A DNA stretch of 64,000 nt from SIG78 sp045585955 (lineage in GTDB: Bacteria > Verrucomicrobiota > Lentisphaeria > Victivallales > Victivallaceae): positions 60,330 to 124,329 of the forward strand of contig JAZMZK010000079.1 in the NCBI GenBank assembly GCA_045585955.1. Reading direction: 5' to 3'. The notes below the pieces were generated by a model that was not told the DNA's origin, made no database searches, and saw only the letters and a list, made by a program, of their open reading frames with translations. Of the stretch, positions 1-7,976 are shown in pieces. The translations under genes were made by a program, and so were the position numbers. Position 1 is the stretch's first letter. The number at the start of each line of letters is the position of its first letter.

Positions 1-274
1 TATTTTTTTGTGGTTTTCGATGGGCATTTTCCGTACAGGTCGGGGCAAGCCCGACGATGCGGTTGATGGCGGCAGTACGGACTTTTACGGACTTTTACGG
101 ACTTTTACAGACTTTTACAGACGAATACGGACAGCTCTTGCCGCCAAACTGCTGTCAGCTGGCTTTACGCCGGGCTTTGCCTGTATAGTATTCATAGTAT
201 TCATAGTATTCATAGGCTCGCAGGCGTTCGCTCCACAGCTGCACATTGCTTGCCGCCTCCGGCGAAGCGAAACC
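1..274. repeat. Non-coding repeat-rich flank downstream of the glycosidase gene
   Basis: No credible gene is seen here. The stretch holds a run of about ten-base units of the form acggactttt (about 77-120), a second run of nine-base units of the form tagtattca (about 185-212), and a GC-rich part around 41-88 that matches 3815-3856 on the other side of the gene (cggttgatggcggcagtacg is shared exactly). Several reading frames stay open through it, but they run antisense into the neighbouring gene and show no family resemblance. Confidence 0.7.
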
Positions 275-3200
275 TTACTTTACCTTTACAATGGTGTAGG
301 TTTTCATAAGTTCTTTGGGCAAAGTTACAGTCAGATCGCCGTTTTTCCAGCTGCTTTTGAGCTTTCTACTGCCCTTGAAGTCCGGGCTGTCAGCAACGGC
401 AACAGCAGTTTTTTCCACACCTTTAAGCGTAAAAGTTATATCTTTGTTGACAGCCGGATAAGCCACTTTGGGGTAAGAGGGGTCAAGAGCATCACCGGCT
501 TTGACCGTTACCCCGGTATAGTTGAAAAAGTGTGCATAGATCGTACCATCGTTGCTTTTCCACAACGCTGTGTAGATTTTTTCGGGGGCGTTGACTTGCC
601 ACACCCGGGCGTTTGCCAGCATATTGCCGTAAAGCTCTTTGACAAATTTTTCCAATTCCGGCTCAAATTTTTTAGTGCGGAATCCCGAGCCTTCCCGTTC
701 CCAGAAGGGTGCGGCAAGGGCTCCGGCAACATAGATGAATTTACCTTTGCCGAAAGATTTTTCCACCAGCAGCGGAACCTTTTTGCCCTTCGAAGTCTGC
801 CCGTAGAGTTTAACATTTTCCACCTTGCCCTTGAGCACTCGCAACGCTTGTGCCTGGGGCGGCTGGAAAGTTTCGCCCAGCTTTTGCACATAGATACTTT
901 TGCCAAGATCCGGGGTAAAGCCGAATACCTCCTTGAACGGCCAGACTTTATGAAGTCTGCCCAGCTCATCGCGTACCCCGACAACAGTGGTCAATGCCAC
1001 CAGATTGCCATTGGCAGCAAAGCGTTTGATTGCCTTGACTCCATCGGTTGAAATGCAAGTGTTGGAGGTGAGCAACAAAGCGGAGTATTTACTTAAATCT
1101 TTATCATTAAGCTGATTATCGCAAATAAATTCATAAGATACATTCATGGTATCCAGCGTTTGCGCCAAGCCGAAAAGTTCGCCTTCAAACCCGATCCCCG
1201 CTGCCCAATCCCGGCTGCTCTGGGAAAAGAGCAGCGCGATCTTGCTGTGAGCTTGCACGCCTTTGCGGGGCATGTTGGCTTGGGAAGTATCGAACTTCAT
1301 AAAGTCAGATTGCCCGGGCTTGACCACCAGTTCCGGCAGCAGTGCCACCTGATTGGCCATATTGCTTGCCGCCCACCCCGCATAGATCTGCGGATGGCCG
1401 GAGGCGTAGATCCACGCCCAAACCGGCGAATCATAGGTCAAAGTCAAAACATTCTTCATCCTCCGGTAGGGCAAAAGCGAGCGGAAACTCTGCAAGGGGT
1501 TGCGGCTCATTACTTCGGTGCCAAAGTAATTGATCGCCCGCGCCAGTTCAAAAAGGTCGTGGCTGGAATTGTACCGCACCAGCGACCGGGTAAAGCCCCA
1601 ATGGGTAGTATACATGCTCAACACCAGATTTTTGTTGTAGGGCATACATTGTTTACGCAAGTTCACAAACCAGTCGGCAACAGCACTTTTCCGCCAGTTG
1701 AACCACTGCCGCATAAGCTCGCTGGATTGATTCTTCAAATTTTTGTCGATTTCGTTGACCGGGTAATAGCAGCCGGTGGCATTGTAGAATTTATCCCGGC
1801 AATGCTGACAGCCGCAGCCGTTGTACCAGAAATGCAATTCGTCGATCTGGAAGCCATCCACTCCCGCCTTGACCAATTCGGCAAGATAGTTGTAATAACG
1901 CTTGCAGAAAGCCGGGTCGGAGATACAAAGCTGGTAGCTGGGCAGCATGGTAACGGTATCCCGGGCGGCTTCGTCGAGCATTTCTGCCAGCGCACGGAAC
2001 CCGGCATCAATATTCCAGCACAAGGTTGCATCGTGGTGGTCAATAACTTTAAGACCGCATTTATCAGCCGCCTGACACATCACTTTGAATGCGTCGATAC
2101 CCCGCTGGATATGGTTGATATAAGTGTGGCGGCTGTGCATGCCCGAAAGCATCACTGCATCGTACTTTTTACCGGCAGTTTTGCTTTTGAAGAGCTTGTC
2201 TGCTTTTTCCGGAGTATCAGCTTCACTCAAAGTGGAGGAGTTACTCAAGGCTTTGAACCAATGCCCGCCGTTGAGCCAGGCATTTTCCGGAGCGTTGATG
2301 TCGGGCAAAATCACCTCTTTTTTGAGCTTTTTGAAGGGTCCGGCAGCCTCTTTGCCCGGCTTGGGCAAAGCAAATGTATCAGCAGCCAAAGCGAAGACCG
2401 GCTTCTTTTTATAGTCGATATTGCGGTAGACCGATGCCGGTTCAAAACCATCAGAAACCCAGAACCCGCGGTTGAAGAAAAAGTCTTCAGCATCGGCTGT
2501 AAGGAACTGCAAACCAATGGCAGAAACAATAAATTTACCATCGAATTTTATATCAATAACGCCGTCTTTCCCTACATGGAAAGTCTTGCTGGCAACATGG
2601 GCGCTGCCGGGCTTGATATTGATATTTTTTTCCAGCACTTCGCCGTTGACCGAAACGGAAAAGTTGTTTGCCGTGCCGCTGCCGTTACCGGCACCAACAG
2701 TCACCACATAGAATCCGGGTACCAGATTGCTGCGGCGGAAAGTGGCGTTCTGCCCGGCAAGGTGCGAATAATAGGCACCCTGTTTATGAGCAGTGTGTTC
2801 CTCAAGCTCGGGATACCCCACCCAACCGGCACGGTTGCGTTGGGAGTAGCTGCGTAAATTCATAGCCGTATAGCAATCGGCAGTTTCGCTTCCGCCAAAG
2901 CTGTAAAGATTAAGCGGAGCAAAGGCATCCGGATAACGGAAACTGCGTTGGGCATGAAGCTTGTCGTAATCAGCAAATTCGCCTTCCCGGATAACGACTT
3001 TCAAACCGGTAAAGTCATGGGCAGGCGTAACAGTTGAGCCGCTGGAAAGAACCAGTTCATCGCCTTTTTTCTCCACATTCCACACCCCACGGACAGCACC
3101 GCCGACATAAGTAGTGCAGTAATCCCCGGCACCGAAAGGACAGAAGTCAAAAATGATTTTTTTATCGCCTTTTTCTGCCGCCAGAAAACGCCACGGCCGC

Positions 3201-3649
3201 TGGGGATAGGGCTTATTGGCATCAGTAGTCTTGAATTCGCCTTGCAGCGGGCGGAATGCTCTGCCGTTACCGGAAAGAGCTTCGTATTTGCCGTCGGCAA
3301 AAAAACTGAACGGCACTCTTAAAGACATACTGCGGGTGCGGTCTTTTTCAAAAAGCGGCACTTCGCTGGATAAACTTATTTCCACACAGTTGTCGGCGCG
3401 CAAAGCGATCTCCCGGCGGTATTTATGTTTGGGGTCGTCGTTCCAGGCGTTCCAGACCTGGGAACCGTCGGGCAGAACCTTATGCTCGAACTTGGTGGGC
3501 GGTGCCGGAACGCTTATATCGATGGCTTTGACCAATACTTCGTTGTTATACTTGATGACCAGATTATTTTTTTCGCCGGTAACGGAAAAAGATCCGGCAA
3601 AGATGGCAGTTGCGGAAAACAACAATGTTATTAATGATAAAAATTTCAT
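275..3649 (-). CDS. Secreted glycoside-hydrolase-like protein (GH42-type barrel and trimerisation-like domain)
   Basis: Probably an exported polysaccharide- or glycan-active enzyme of 1124 residues. A signal peptide is visible at residues 1-19 (MKFLSLITLLFSATAIFA). Residues up to about 400 look like beta-sandwich material. A TIM-barrel-like part follows, with GVDGFQIDEL near residue 600 and a cysteine cluster GCGCQHC just after it, which resembles the metal-binding cysteines of GH42 enzymes and related barrels. Around 800-950 a Rossmann-like segment (SKIALLFSQ, EGELFGLAQTL) resembles the GH42 trimerisation domain. The start at 3649 is chosen because AAGGAG lies eight bases upstream; the longer frame from 3670 would overlap that site. 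The gene stands alone between two related repeat regions. Substrate and catalytic residues cannot be named; a family other than GH42 is quite possible. Confidence 0.72.
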   Translation of the reverse strand: MKFLSLITLLFSATAIFAGSFSVTGEKNNLVIKYNNEVLVKAIDISVPAPPTKFEHKVLPDGSQVWNAWNDDPKHKYRREIALRADNCVEISLSSEVPLFEKDRTRSMSLRVPFSFFADGKYEALSGNGRAFRPLQGEFKTTDANKPYPQRPWRFLAAEKGDKKIIFDFCPFGAGDYCTTYVGGAVRGVWNVEKKGDELVLSSGSTVTPAHDFTGLKVVIREGEFADYDKLHAQRSFRYPDAFAPLNLYSFGGSETADCYTAMNLRSYSQRNRAGWVGYPELEEHTAHKQGAYYSHLAGQNATFRRSNLVPGFYVVTVGAGNGSGTANNFSVSVNGEVLEKNINIKPGSAHVASKTFHVGKDGVIDIKFDGKFIVSAIGLQFLTADAEDFFFNRGFWVSDGFEPASVYRNIDYKKKPVFALAADTFALPKPGKEAAGPFKKLKKEVILPDINAPENAWLNGGHWFKALSNSSTLSEADTPEKADKLFKSKTAGKKYDAVMLSGMHSRHTYINHIQRGIDAFKVMCQAADKCGLKVIDHHDATLCWNIDAGFRALAEMLDEAARDTVTMLPSYQLCISDPAFCKRYYNYLAELVKAGVDGFQIDELHFWYNGCGCQHCRDKFYNATGCYYPVNEIDKNLKNQSSELMRQWFNWRKSAVADWFVNLRKQCMPYNKNLVLSMYTTHWGFTRSLVRYNSSHDLFELARAINYFGTEVMSRNPLQSFRSLLPYRRMKNVLTLTYDSPVWAWIYASGHPQIYAGWAASNMANQVALLPELVVKPGQSDFMKFDTSQANMPRKGVQAHSKIALLFSQSSRDWAAGIGFEGELFGLAQTLDTMNVSYEFICDNQLNDKDLSKYSALLLTSNTCISTDGVKAIKRFAANGNLVALTTVVGVRDELGRLHKVWPFKEVFGFTPDLGKSIYVQKLGETFQPPQAQALRVLKGKVENVKLYGQTSKGKKVPLLVEKSFGKGKFIYVAGALAAPFWEREGSGFRTKKFEPELEKFVKELYGNMLANARVWQVNAPEKIYTALWKSNDGTIYAHFFNYTGVTVKAGDALDPSYPKVAYPAVNKDITFTLKGVEKTAVAVADSPDFKGSRKLKSSWKNGDLTVTLPKELMKTYTIVKVK

Positions 3650-4283
3650 AGGGTTACTCCTTGGTAACAATATAGTTTTATTCGTTTAATATACCATGAA
3701 GCAGAAGAATTGCCAACTGCAAATAAAGATTTTTCCGCAAAGCAGGCGATAGGATAGATGGCGGCAGACTTGTCCTCCGCAGCCTTCAGCGGAGGAGGAT
3801 GCCGCCTGACTGCGGGGCAAGCCCGGCAACACGGTTGATGGCGGCAGTACGGACTGATACGGACTGATACGGACTTTTACGGACAACTCTTGCCGCCGGA
3901 ATGCTGCGGTATTGTGCGTGGGCGGCAGTATACTCCCATACTTTCCCATACACTCCCATACTTTCTCATACTTTCTCATACTTTCCCATACCTGCCGGGT
4001 AGTTCGCCGCAGCAAGGTTGATGGTCTATCCTGTCGCGGCAAGCAAAAGTGCGTTCCGCCTACGCATAAAGCTACGGCGGACAGGGCAAAGGTTGAGATT
4101 TTGCAAGGAGCGAGCCGAGGTATCCCGCAAAAGTAATTGGTCTATCCTATGGCGGCAAGCAAAAGTGCGAGCAAAGGTTGAGATTTTGCAAGGCGGACAA
4201 GCGAAGGAGCATACCCCCGTATGTGACTGAGCGGTTCGCCGCAGCAAGGTCTCAAGATTTGCCGCAATTTTGCTTGCCAATAT
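3650..4283. repeat. Repeat-rich intergenic region without a gene
   Basis: No protein gene is supported in this stretch. It contains a hairpin with eight-base arms TCCTCCGC/GCGGAGGA at 3773-3780 and 3789-3796; a block (3815-3856) matching the window's left edge; runs of acggactgat/acggactttt units (about 3851-3884); runs of ccatactttc-like units (about 3932-3992); and a direct-repeat module. In that module gttcgccgcagcaaggt occurs at 4002-4018 and 4234-4250, a 31-base piece at 4023-4053 recurs at 4139-4169 with small changes, and a 23-base piece at 4086-4108 recurs exactly at 4171-4193. Confidence 0.75.
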
Positions 4284-4311
4284 AAAAAAACGACCAGCTG
4301 CTGCTGGTCGT
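4284..4311 (-). terminator. Rho-independent terminator of the SDR reductase gene
   Basis: Read on the minus strand, nine-base arms ACGACCAGC and GCTGGTCGT enclose the loop AGCA and are followed directly by seven T residues. It lies about 70 bases past the stop codon of the reductase gene and points the right way for it. Confidence 0.85.
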
Positions 4312-4380
4312 GCCCCGCACTCAAACCCTGTTGCCCCCCTTTTGGGAAAAATAGGGTAAGTGCCCTGGATAAATGTCAGA

Positions 4381-5517
4381 TCAATTCTTTTCTGCCCAAA
4401 CGCTGTCGGGCATAAAGTCGTTGATAAAGCTGCGGACGATCTTTTCCAGACCGGCTTCGCCGAATTCCCAGTTGACGAAGTCGCTGCCGAGAGCATCGGT
4501 GATGTTCCGCTGATCAAAAGTGATGTTGCTGGCAAAGTAAGGCAGCAGATCGCCGAGGAATTTGCTCATAAGATTGCTTTCGTTGCTTTCTTCGCCGGTA
4601 GCTTCGCCAACGCTGATTTCCACATTGCTGATCTTGAGGATGTTGCAAATGGCGCGCTGGATCTGATAAGTCTGCACGGGGCTGTTGCCGGTGCAGTGAT
4701 AGGTGCGGTTGCAAACGGGCTTCTGGAAAAGCGCGGTGATCGCCTGCTGCACATAGTCAATGGGTACAAAGTAAACGCGTTCGGAAGCCGCTGTGCGGAA
4801 ATGCAAGCCCATATCGACCCAGTCGGCGGGGTTCAAACCGGCTTTCATGCAGCGGTTCTGCTTAAGTTTGGCAAGGAATTCTACAATGCGGTAGAACGCC
4901 AACGGGCGGCGGACTCTGCCGTCGCTCAAACGGCCGGTGATGATCGCCGGGCGGTAAACGCTGAACGGTATGCCGCTGTTGCGGACGAGCATTTCGGCTT
5001 TGAATTTGCTTTCTTCGTAGGGGTTGTTGAAACCGCTGTTGAGCGCCTGTTCTTCGGCGGCTTTGCCGGAGATCTTGCCGGCAACATAGGCAGTGCTGAC
5101 ATAGTGCAGCTCTTTAACATTCAACAACTGGGAGAGTTTGACCATATTTACGGTACCGCCGTAATTGATCTTAAAGGTTTTGCCGGTGGGGTCTTTGCCC
5201 AGATTTACATCGGCGGCACAGTGGAACACCCGGTCAACATCTTTGAGCATATCCAGTTTGGCAAGCTCTTCCGGAACAATATCGACTACATCGCCGTCAA
5301 TAACTTCGACAGCGGCAAGGACTTTATCGGTCAATTCCGGGCAGTGGTCAAAAACGCACTGTTCACGCAAGACTTTGGCTACCCGGTCAGCTGCGGAACC
5401 GCCGCCATTGGAACGGGCTATGCAGACAAAACGCTCCGCAGGTTTTTCTTTGAGCAGAGCAACAACAAAAGCACTGCCGACCAATCCGGTTACACCTGTA
5501 AGTAAGATCTTTCCCAT
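4381..5517 (-). CDS. NAD(P)-dependent SDR reductase (thioester/fatty-acyl reductase-like)
   Basis: An extended short-chain dehydrogenase of 378 residues, probably cytoplasmic. The N-terminal nucleotide-binding motif TGVTGLVGSA is at residues 7-16, a catalytic Ser lies in YVSTAYV (about 138-144), and the Tyr-Lys pair is in YEESKFKAE (about 165-173). RPAIITG follows. The arrangement, including the VFHCAADV segment, is that of the NAD_binding_4 (male-sterility/thioester-reductase) branch rather than a sugar epimerase. The C-terminal 100 residues carry no motif I recognise. The gene is monocistronic: its own promoter (5566-5594) and terminator (4284-4311) are visible. Substrate unknown; an acyl-thioester or acyl-CoA is a guess from family membership. 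Confidence 0.8.
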   Translation of the reverse strand: MGKILLTGVTGLVGSAFVVALLKEKPAERFVCIARSNGGGSAADRVAKVLREQCVFDHCPELTDKVLAAVEVIDGDVVDIVPEELAKLDMLKDVDRVFHCAADVNLGKDPTGKTFKINYGGTVNMVKLSQLLNVKELHYVSTAYVAGKISGKAAEEQALNSGFNNPYEESKFKAEMLVRNSGIPFSVYRPAIITGRLSDGRVRRPLAFYRIVEFLAKLKQNRCMKAGLNPADWVDMGLHFRTAASERVYFVPIDYVQQAITALFQKPVCNRTYHCTGNSPVQTYQIQRAICNILKISNVEISVGEATGEESNESNLMSKFLGDLLPYFASNITFDQRNITDALGSDFVNWEFGEAGLEKIVRSFINDFMPDSVWAEKN

Positions 5518-5565
5518 AACAATCCTGTTTTTATTTTTAAGTTACATAAATTCAAAACACGCTAT

Positions 5566-5594
5566 AATATAGCCCCATTTGCCCGAAAAGGCAA
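5566..5594 (-). promoter_or_regulatory. Sigma70-type promoter for the SDR reductase gene
   Basis: On the minus strand TTGCCT and TATATT are separated by 17 bases, and the -10 box ends 48 bases before the start codon at 5517. The -35 element lies inside a small inverted repeat (ATTTGCC/GGCAAAT). Confidence 0.6.
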
Positions 5595-5621
5595 ATTTTC
5601 ATAAGTTTTATTTTTTTGGCA

Positions 5622-6656
5622 CTATCCATTCATTTTTCTTTGTAGCTGTCTGATTTTATCATTTACCCTCTGTTTAAGCTCCAACGGTGCTATGGGGATC
5701 GCCTCGCCCTGCTGGGATAAAATCCATGGCACTATTACTTCTTCGGGTGCTTGCGGTATATAGAATATGGTTTTACCGTCCGAGTTTTTTATCAGCTTCT
5801 GCTGACTGTGCATCCGGTGTGCAAGGGCAAATTTTACGGCATCGCCTTCCAGTATTATTTGGATATTTTCCAATTTCCGGTAGCTTACTATGTTATCAGG
5901 CGAGATGGAGTTTATTATTTGCATATCAGGCTTGAAATGCTCTTCCAGAATTTCTGCATTCAACATGCGGTCGATAACAAAAGTCCGGAAACTTTTCCGC
6001 AAGTGGCAGTACGCCTTGATCCGCCACTGCCGCAGATACCAGAACAAAGCGTGGGGTTCCACAATGCGCTCGCTGGGGGTTTGACTGCGTTTATCATCGT
6101 AAATGATTTTCAGTTTCAGGTGTTTCTGCCACGCTTCAAAGACTTTCCGGAAAATCTCCGGATCGGTGGTGGTTCCGGCTTCGGCAAAAACTTTCAGGGA
6201 GTATACCAGAGTTGTTTCCAGAAAATCCGGATTGGCACCTTTGAGTATTTCGTCCACGGCGTTGGCGATCCTTGACCGCAGAGGGTCGGGGAAAAGATCT
6301 TCGGCAAGCCTGGCTCCGATTATCAACGCCAGCATAGCCGATTCTGAAAGCTGTGCCGGGGCATTGAACTCCCAGTTGCGGTCAGAGAGGTAATAGCCTT
6401 TGCTCAAACGGTCATAGGCTATGGGGCAGTTGAAATCGAACTTCAGCGATGCTATATCGCGGTAAACTGTGCGGATATTGTACTTGGCACGGATCAGCTG
6501 GTTGGCTTCAAACTCCAGCTTTTCATATTCTTTAAGCAATGATTGAGCTGTGGGCAGGCGGTTTTTCTTCAAAAGCGCCACGATCCTTGCCATCCGGAAG
6601 AGCTGCATCCGGGGTATTTTAGTGCGGTCAGAGGTTTTTTCGGATTTTTTTTGCAT
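5622..6656 (-). CDS. WYL-domain transcriptional regulator
   Basis: A 344-residue DNA-binding regulator. Residues 18-85 form a helix-turn-helix of the DeoR/HTH_11 kind (MARIVALLKKNRLPTAQSLLKEYE, then TVYRDIASLKFDF). Residues about 170-250 carry the WYL-like ligand-binding domain (IIYDDKRSQTPSERIVEPHALFWYLRQWRIKAYCH; RTFVIDRM), and a C-terminal WCX-like extension ends the protein. WYL proteins are ligand-responsive regulators often linked to DNA damage or phage defence. It is divergent from three small genes at 6766-7895; a perfect palindrome at 6679-6697, 23 bases upstream of its start, is the obvious candidate operator. The ribosome-binding site is weak. Confidence 0.88.
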   Translation of the reverse strand: MQKKSEKTSDRTKIPRMQLFRMARIVALLKKNRLPTAQSLLKEYEKLEFEANQLIRAKYNIRTVYRDIASLKFDFNCPIAYDRLSKGYYLSDRNWEFNAPAQLSESAMLALIIGARLAEDLFPDPLRSRIANAVDEILKGANPDFLETTLVYSLKVFAEAGTTTDPEIFRKVFEAWQKHLKLKIIYDDKRSQTPSERIVEPHALFWYLRQWRIKAYCHLRKSFRTFVIDRMLNAEILEEHFKPDMQIINSISPDNIVSYRKLENIQIILEGDAVKFALAHRMHSQQKLIKNSDGKTIFYIPQAPEEVIVPWILSQQGEAIPIAPLELKQRVNDKIRQLQRKMNG

Positions 6657-6678
6657 TTTTTTTCAACTTTTTATTTAC

Positions 6679-6697
6679 ACTGACATTATTTGTCAGT
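6679..6697. promoter_or_regulatory. Perfect 7-bp palindrome, candidate WYL-regulator operator
   Basis: ACTGACA, five bases ttatt, then TGTCAGT. It lies in the 109-base divergent region and overlaps the -35 box of the rightward promoter. Position and symmetry suit a dimeric repressor or activator; binding itself is inferred. Confidence 0.55.
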
Positions 6698-6717
6698 CTG
6701 ATAGTGTAATTTATCTT
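6690..6717 (+). promoter_or_regulatory. Promoter of the three-gene small-protein cassette
   Basis: TTGTCA and TATCTT are separated by 16 bases; the -10 box ends 48 bases before the start at 6766. The -35 box shares bases with the palindrome, so a protein bound there would block or touch RNA polymerase. Confidence 0.5.
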
Positions 6718-6765
6718 CAGAAAGCAAAAAAAGCAAATCTTTTCAAACGAAAGGTCATATATATT

Positions 6766-7152
6766 ATGAATAAGCAGCCTCTTTTCCCCTGCCCGGTAAG
6801 TTTGCACAGCAGCAACGGTTTTGATATTGCCCGGAAAATGAAGTGCCGCCCCAGCCGGAAATGCCGTAAAGTTGAAAAAGTTCAGCCGAAGAAAAACTCC
6901 ATGCGCAAATACATTGCCCAAACCGTTCCCGGCAAATCGGGAAATATTGTTTTCAAGGTCAAGCGGACAGCGGGGGATCACAAACTGGCTCTTGCCGTAG
7001 CACTTTCGTTGTTGGGGCTGGCATTTTTGATGCTTCTGAAGTGTTCGCTTAAGGTATTGTGGGGCGGAGTTTGCTTTACAGGTATAGCCTGTCTGCTGGC
7101 GGGAATTTGCTCCAATCCGGAGAAAGCACCTTTGTTGAAGAACCATTTTTGA
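6766..7152 (+). CDS. Small basic membrane protein, unknown function
   Basis: A 128-residue protein I do not recognise. The N-terminal 70 residues are very basic and Cys-containing (KMKCRPSRKCRKVEKVQPKK), followed by two membrane helices at about 77-95 (LAVALSLLGLAFLMLL) and 98-116 (VLWGGVCFTGIACLLAGI). The ATG at 6766 is used because it follows GAAAGG and the promoter at 6690-6717; the open frame extends further upstream but over the promoter and palindrome. It is first in a three-gene set under the divergent WYL regulator. With its positive N-terminus presumably in the cytoplasm it could bind nucleic acid or lipid; that is a guess. Confidence 0.65.
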   Translation: MNKQPLFPCPVSLHSSNGFDIARKMKCRPSRKCRKVEKVQPKKNSMRKYIAQTVPGKSGNIVFKVKRTAGDHKLALAVALSLLGLAFLMLLKCSLKVLWGGVCFTGIACLLAGICSNPEKAPLLKNHF

Positions 7153-7167
7153 GTGGAGGAGCAAGTT

Positions 7168-7563
7168 ATGAGCAGTTCAGCAGTAAACAGCAATCCAGTG
7201 GTATTCAATTTAATTTTGTGCAATACCAGAGTTCAAAACCAAACAAATCCGGCAGCCCGGGACGATTTTCCGGAACCGCCGACAATGGAAGAGCTTGCTC
7301 AAATATCCGATATACCGGAACCGCCGACAGCTAAAGAACTTGCAGCACTGAACTTTCCGGAGCCGCCAATGCCCCCAACCGCCGCTGCCGGTAAAACGGA
7401 AAAGAAAAAAGCTAAAGGGAAAAACTGCCTTACGGTGATACTGATACTCCTGCTGCTGCCCCTTATTGCCGCTGGACTCGGGGTGTTTTTTCTCGTAAAA
7501 ATTGGTTCGGTAGTTGTTTTTCTGATATGCTGGGCTATATTTTGTCTGAAATTGTGGGGTTAA
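7168..7563 (+). CDS. Small membrane protein with PEPPT repeats, unknown function
   Basis: A 131-residue protein that I do not recognise. The cytoplasmic-looking N-terminal half contains three imperfect copies of a FPEPPTxEELAxL-like unit (DFPEPPTMEELAQI, DIPEPPTAKELAAL, NFPEPPMPPT), then a Lys-rich stretch and two adjoining hydrophobic segments near the C-terminus (LTVILILLLLPLIAAGLGVFFL, VVVFLICWAIFCL). The start at 7168 is supported by GGAGGAG six bases upstream. It follows the basic membrane protein by 15 bases and precedes the zinc-ribbon gene by 20, so the three are probably one transcript. The PEPPT units resemble short protein-docking repeats. Confidence 0.65.
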   Translation: MSSSAVNSNPVVFNLILCNTRVQNQTNPAARDDFPEPPTMEELAQISDIPEPPTAKELAALNFPEPPMPPTAAAGKTEKKKAKGKNCLTVILILLLLPLIAAGLGVFFLVKIGSVVVFLICWAIFCLKLWG

Positions 7564-7583
7564 TGTTAAAGGAGGCTTGAAAG

Positions 7584-7895
7584 ATGAAGGAGAATTGCGA
7601 CCGCTGCGGCAAGCCGGTTTTGCCGGAAACTTTGACCAACATACAGGGAAAAAACTTCAAAGTCTGCCGGGATTGTGTCGACAGCTACTATAAAGGTTGC
7701 AGCTGCTGCCAAAAGCAAGTGGAACACGACGAGCTTGTTACCATTTTAAGCGGCGAAAAATTTGATACAGTTTGCAGAGAGTGCCTGCAAAAACATTTTG
7801 TTCCGTGCAGTGAATGTGGTGAGTTTATTGAAGCAGGTTCGGCATATACGCATAAAAATAAAAAATATTGCCGGTATTGCAAAGAAATCATTTAA
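7584..7895 (+). CDS. Cysteine-rich zinc-ribbon (LIM-like) protein
   Basis: A 103-residue protein with ten cysteines in CxxC pairs: CDRC, CRDC, CSCC, CREC, CSEC and a final CRYC. The pattern predicts about three zinc knuckles, with a LIM-like spacing of pairs about 20-27 residues apart. No enzymatic motif is present. An excellent AAAGGAGG site precedes the start. It is last in the WYL-associated three-gene set, 81 bases before recC. Such proteins usually mediate protein or nucleic-acid contacts; a specific role cannot be stated. Confidence 0.7.
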   Translation: MKENCDRCGKPVLPETLTNIQGKNFKVCRDCVDSYYKGCSCCQKQVEHDELVTILSGEKFDTVCRECLQKHFVPCSECGEFIEAGSAYTHKNKKYCRYCKEII

Positions 7896-7976
7896 ATCTT
7901 TGTTAAAAACAACTTCCTTTTCGGCAATAGTGTGCTATTTTAATTGAAAACAAAAACCGGGAAATATTTTAACTCA

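Noticed and set aside
3686..4535. Small open frames in the repeat region between the glycosidase and the SDR gene
   Set aside because: They consist of translated tandem repeats, lack ribosome-binding sites and cross the SDR gene's terminator.
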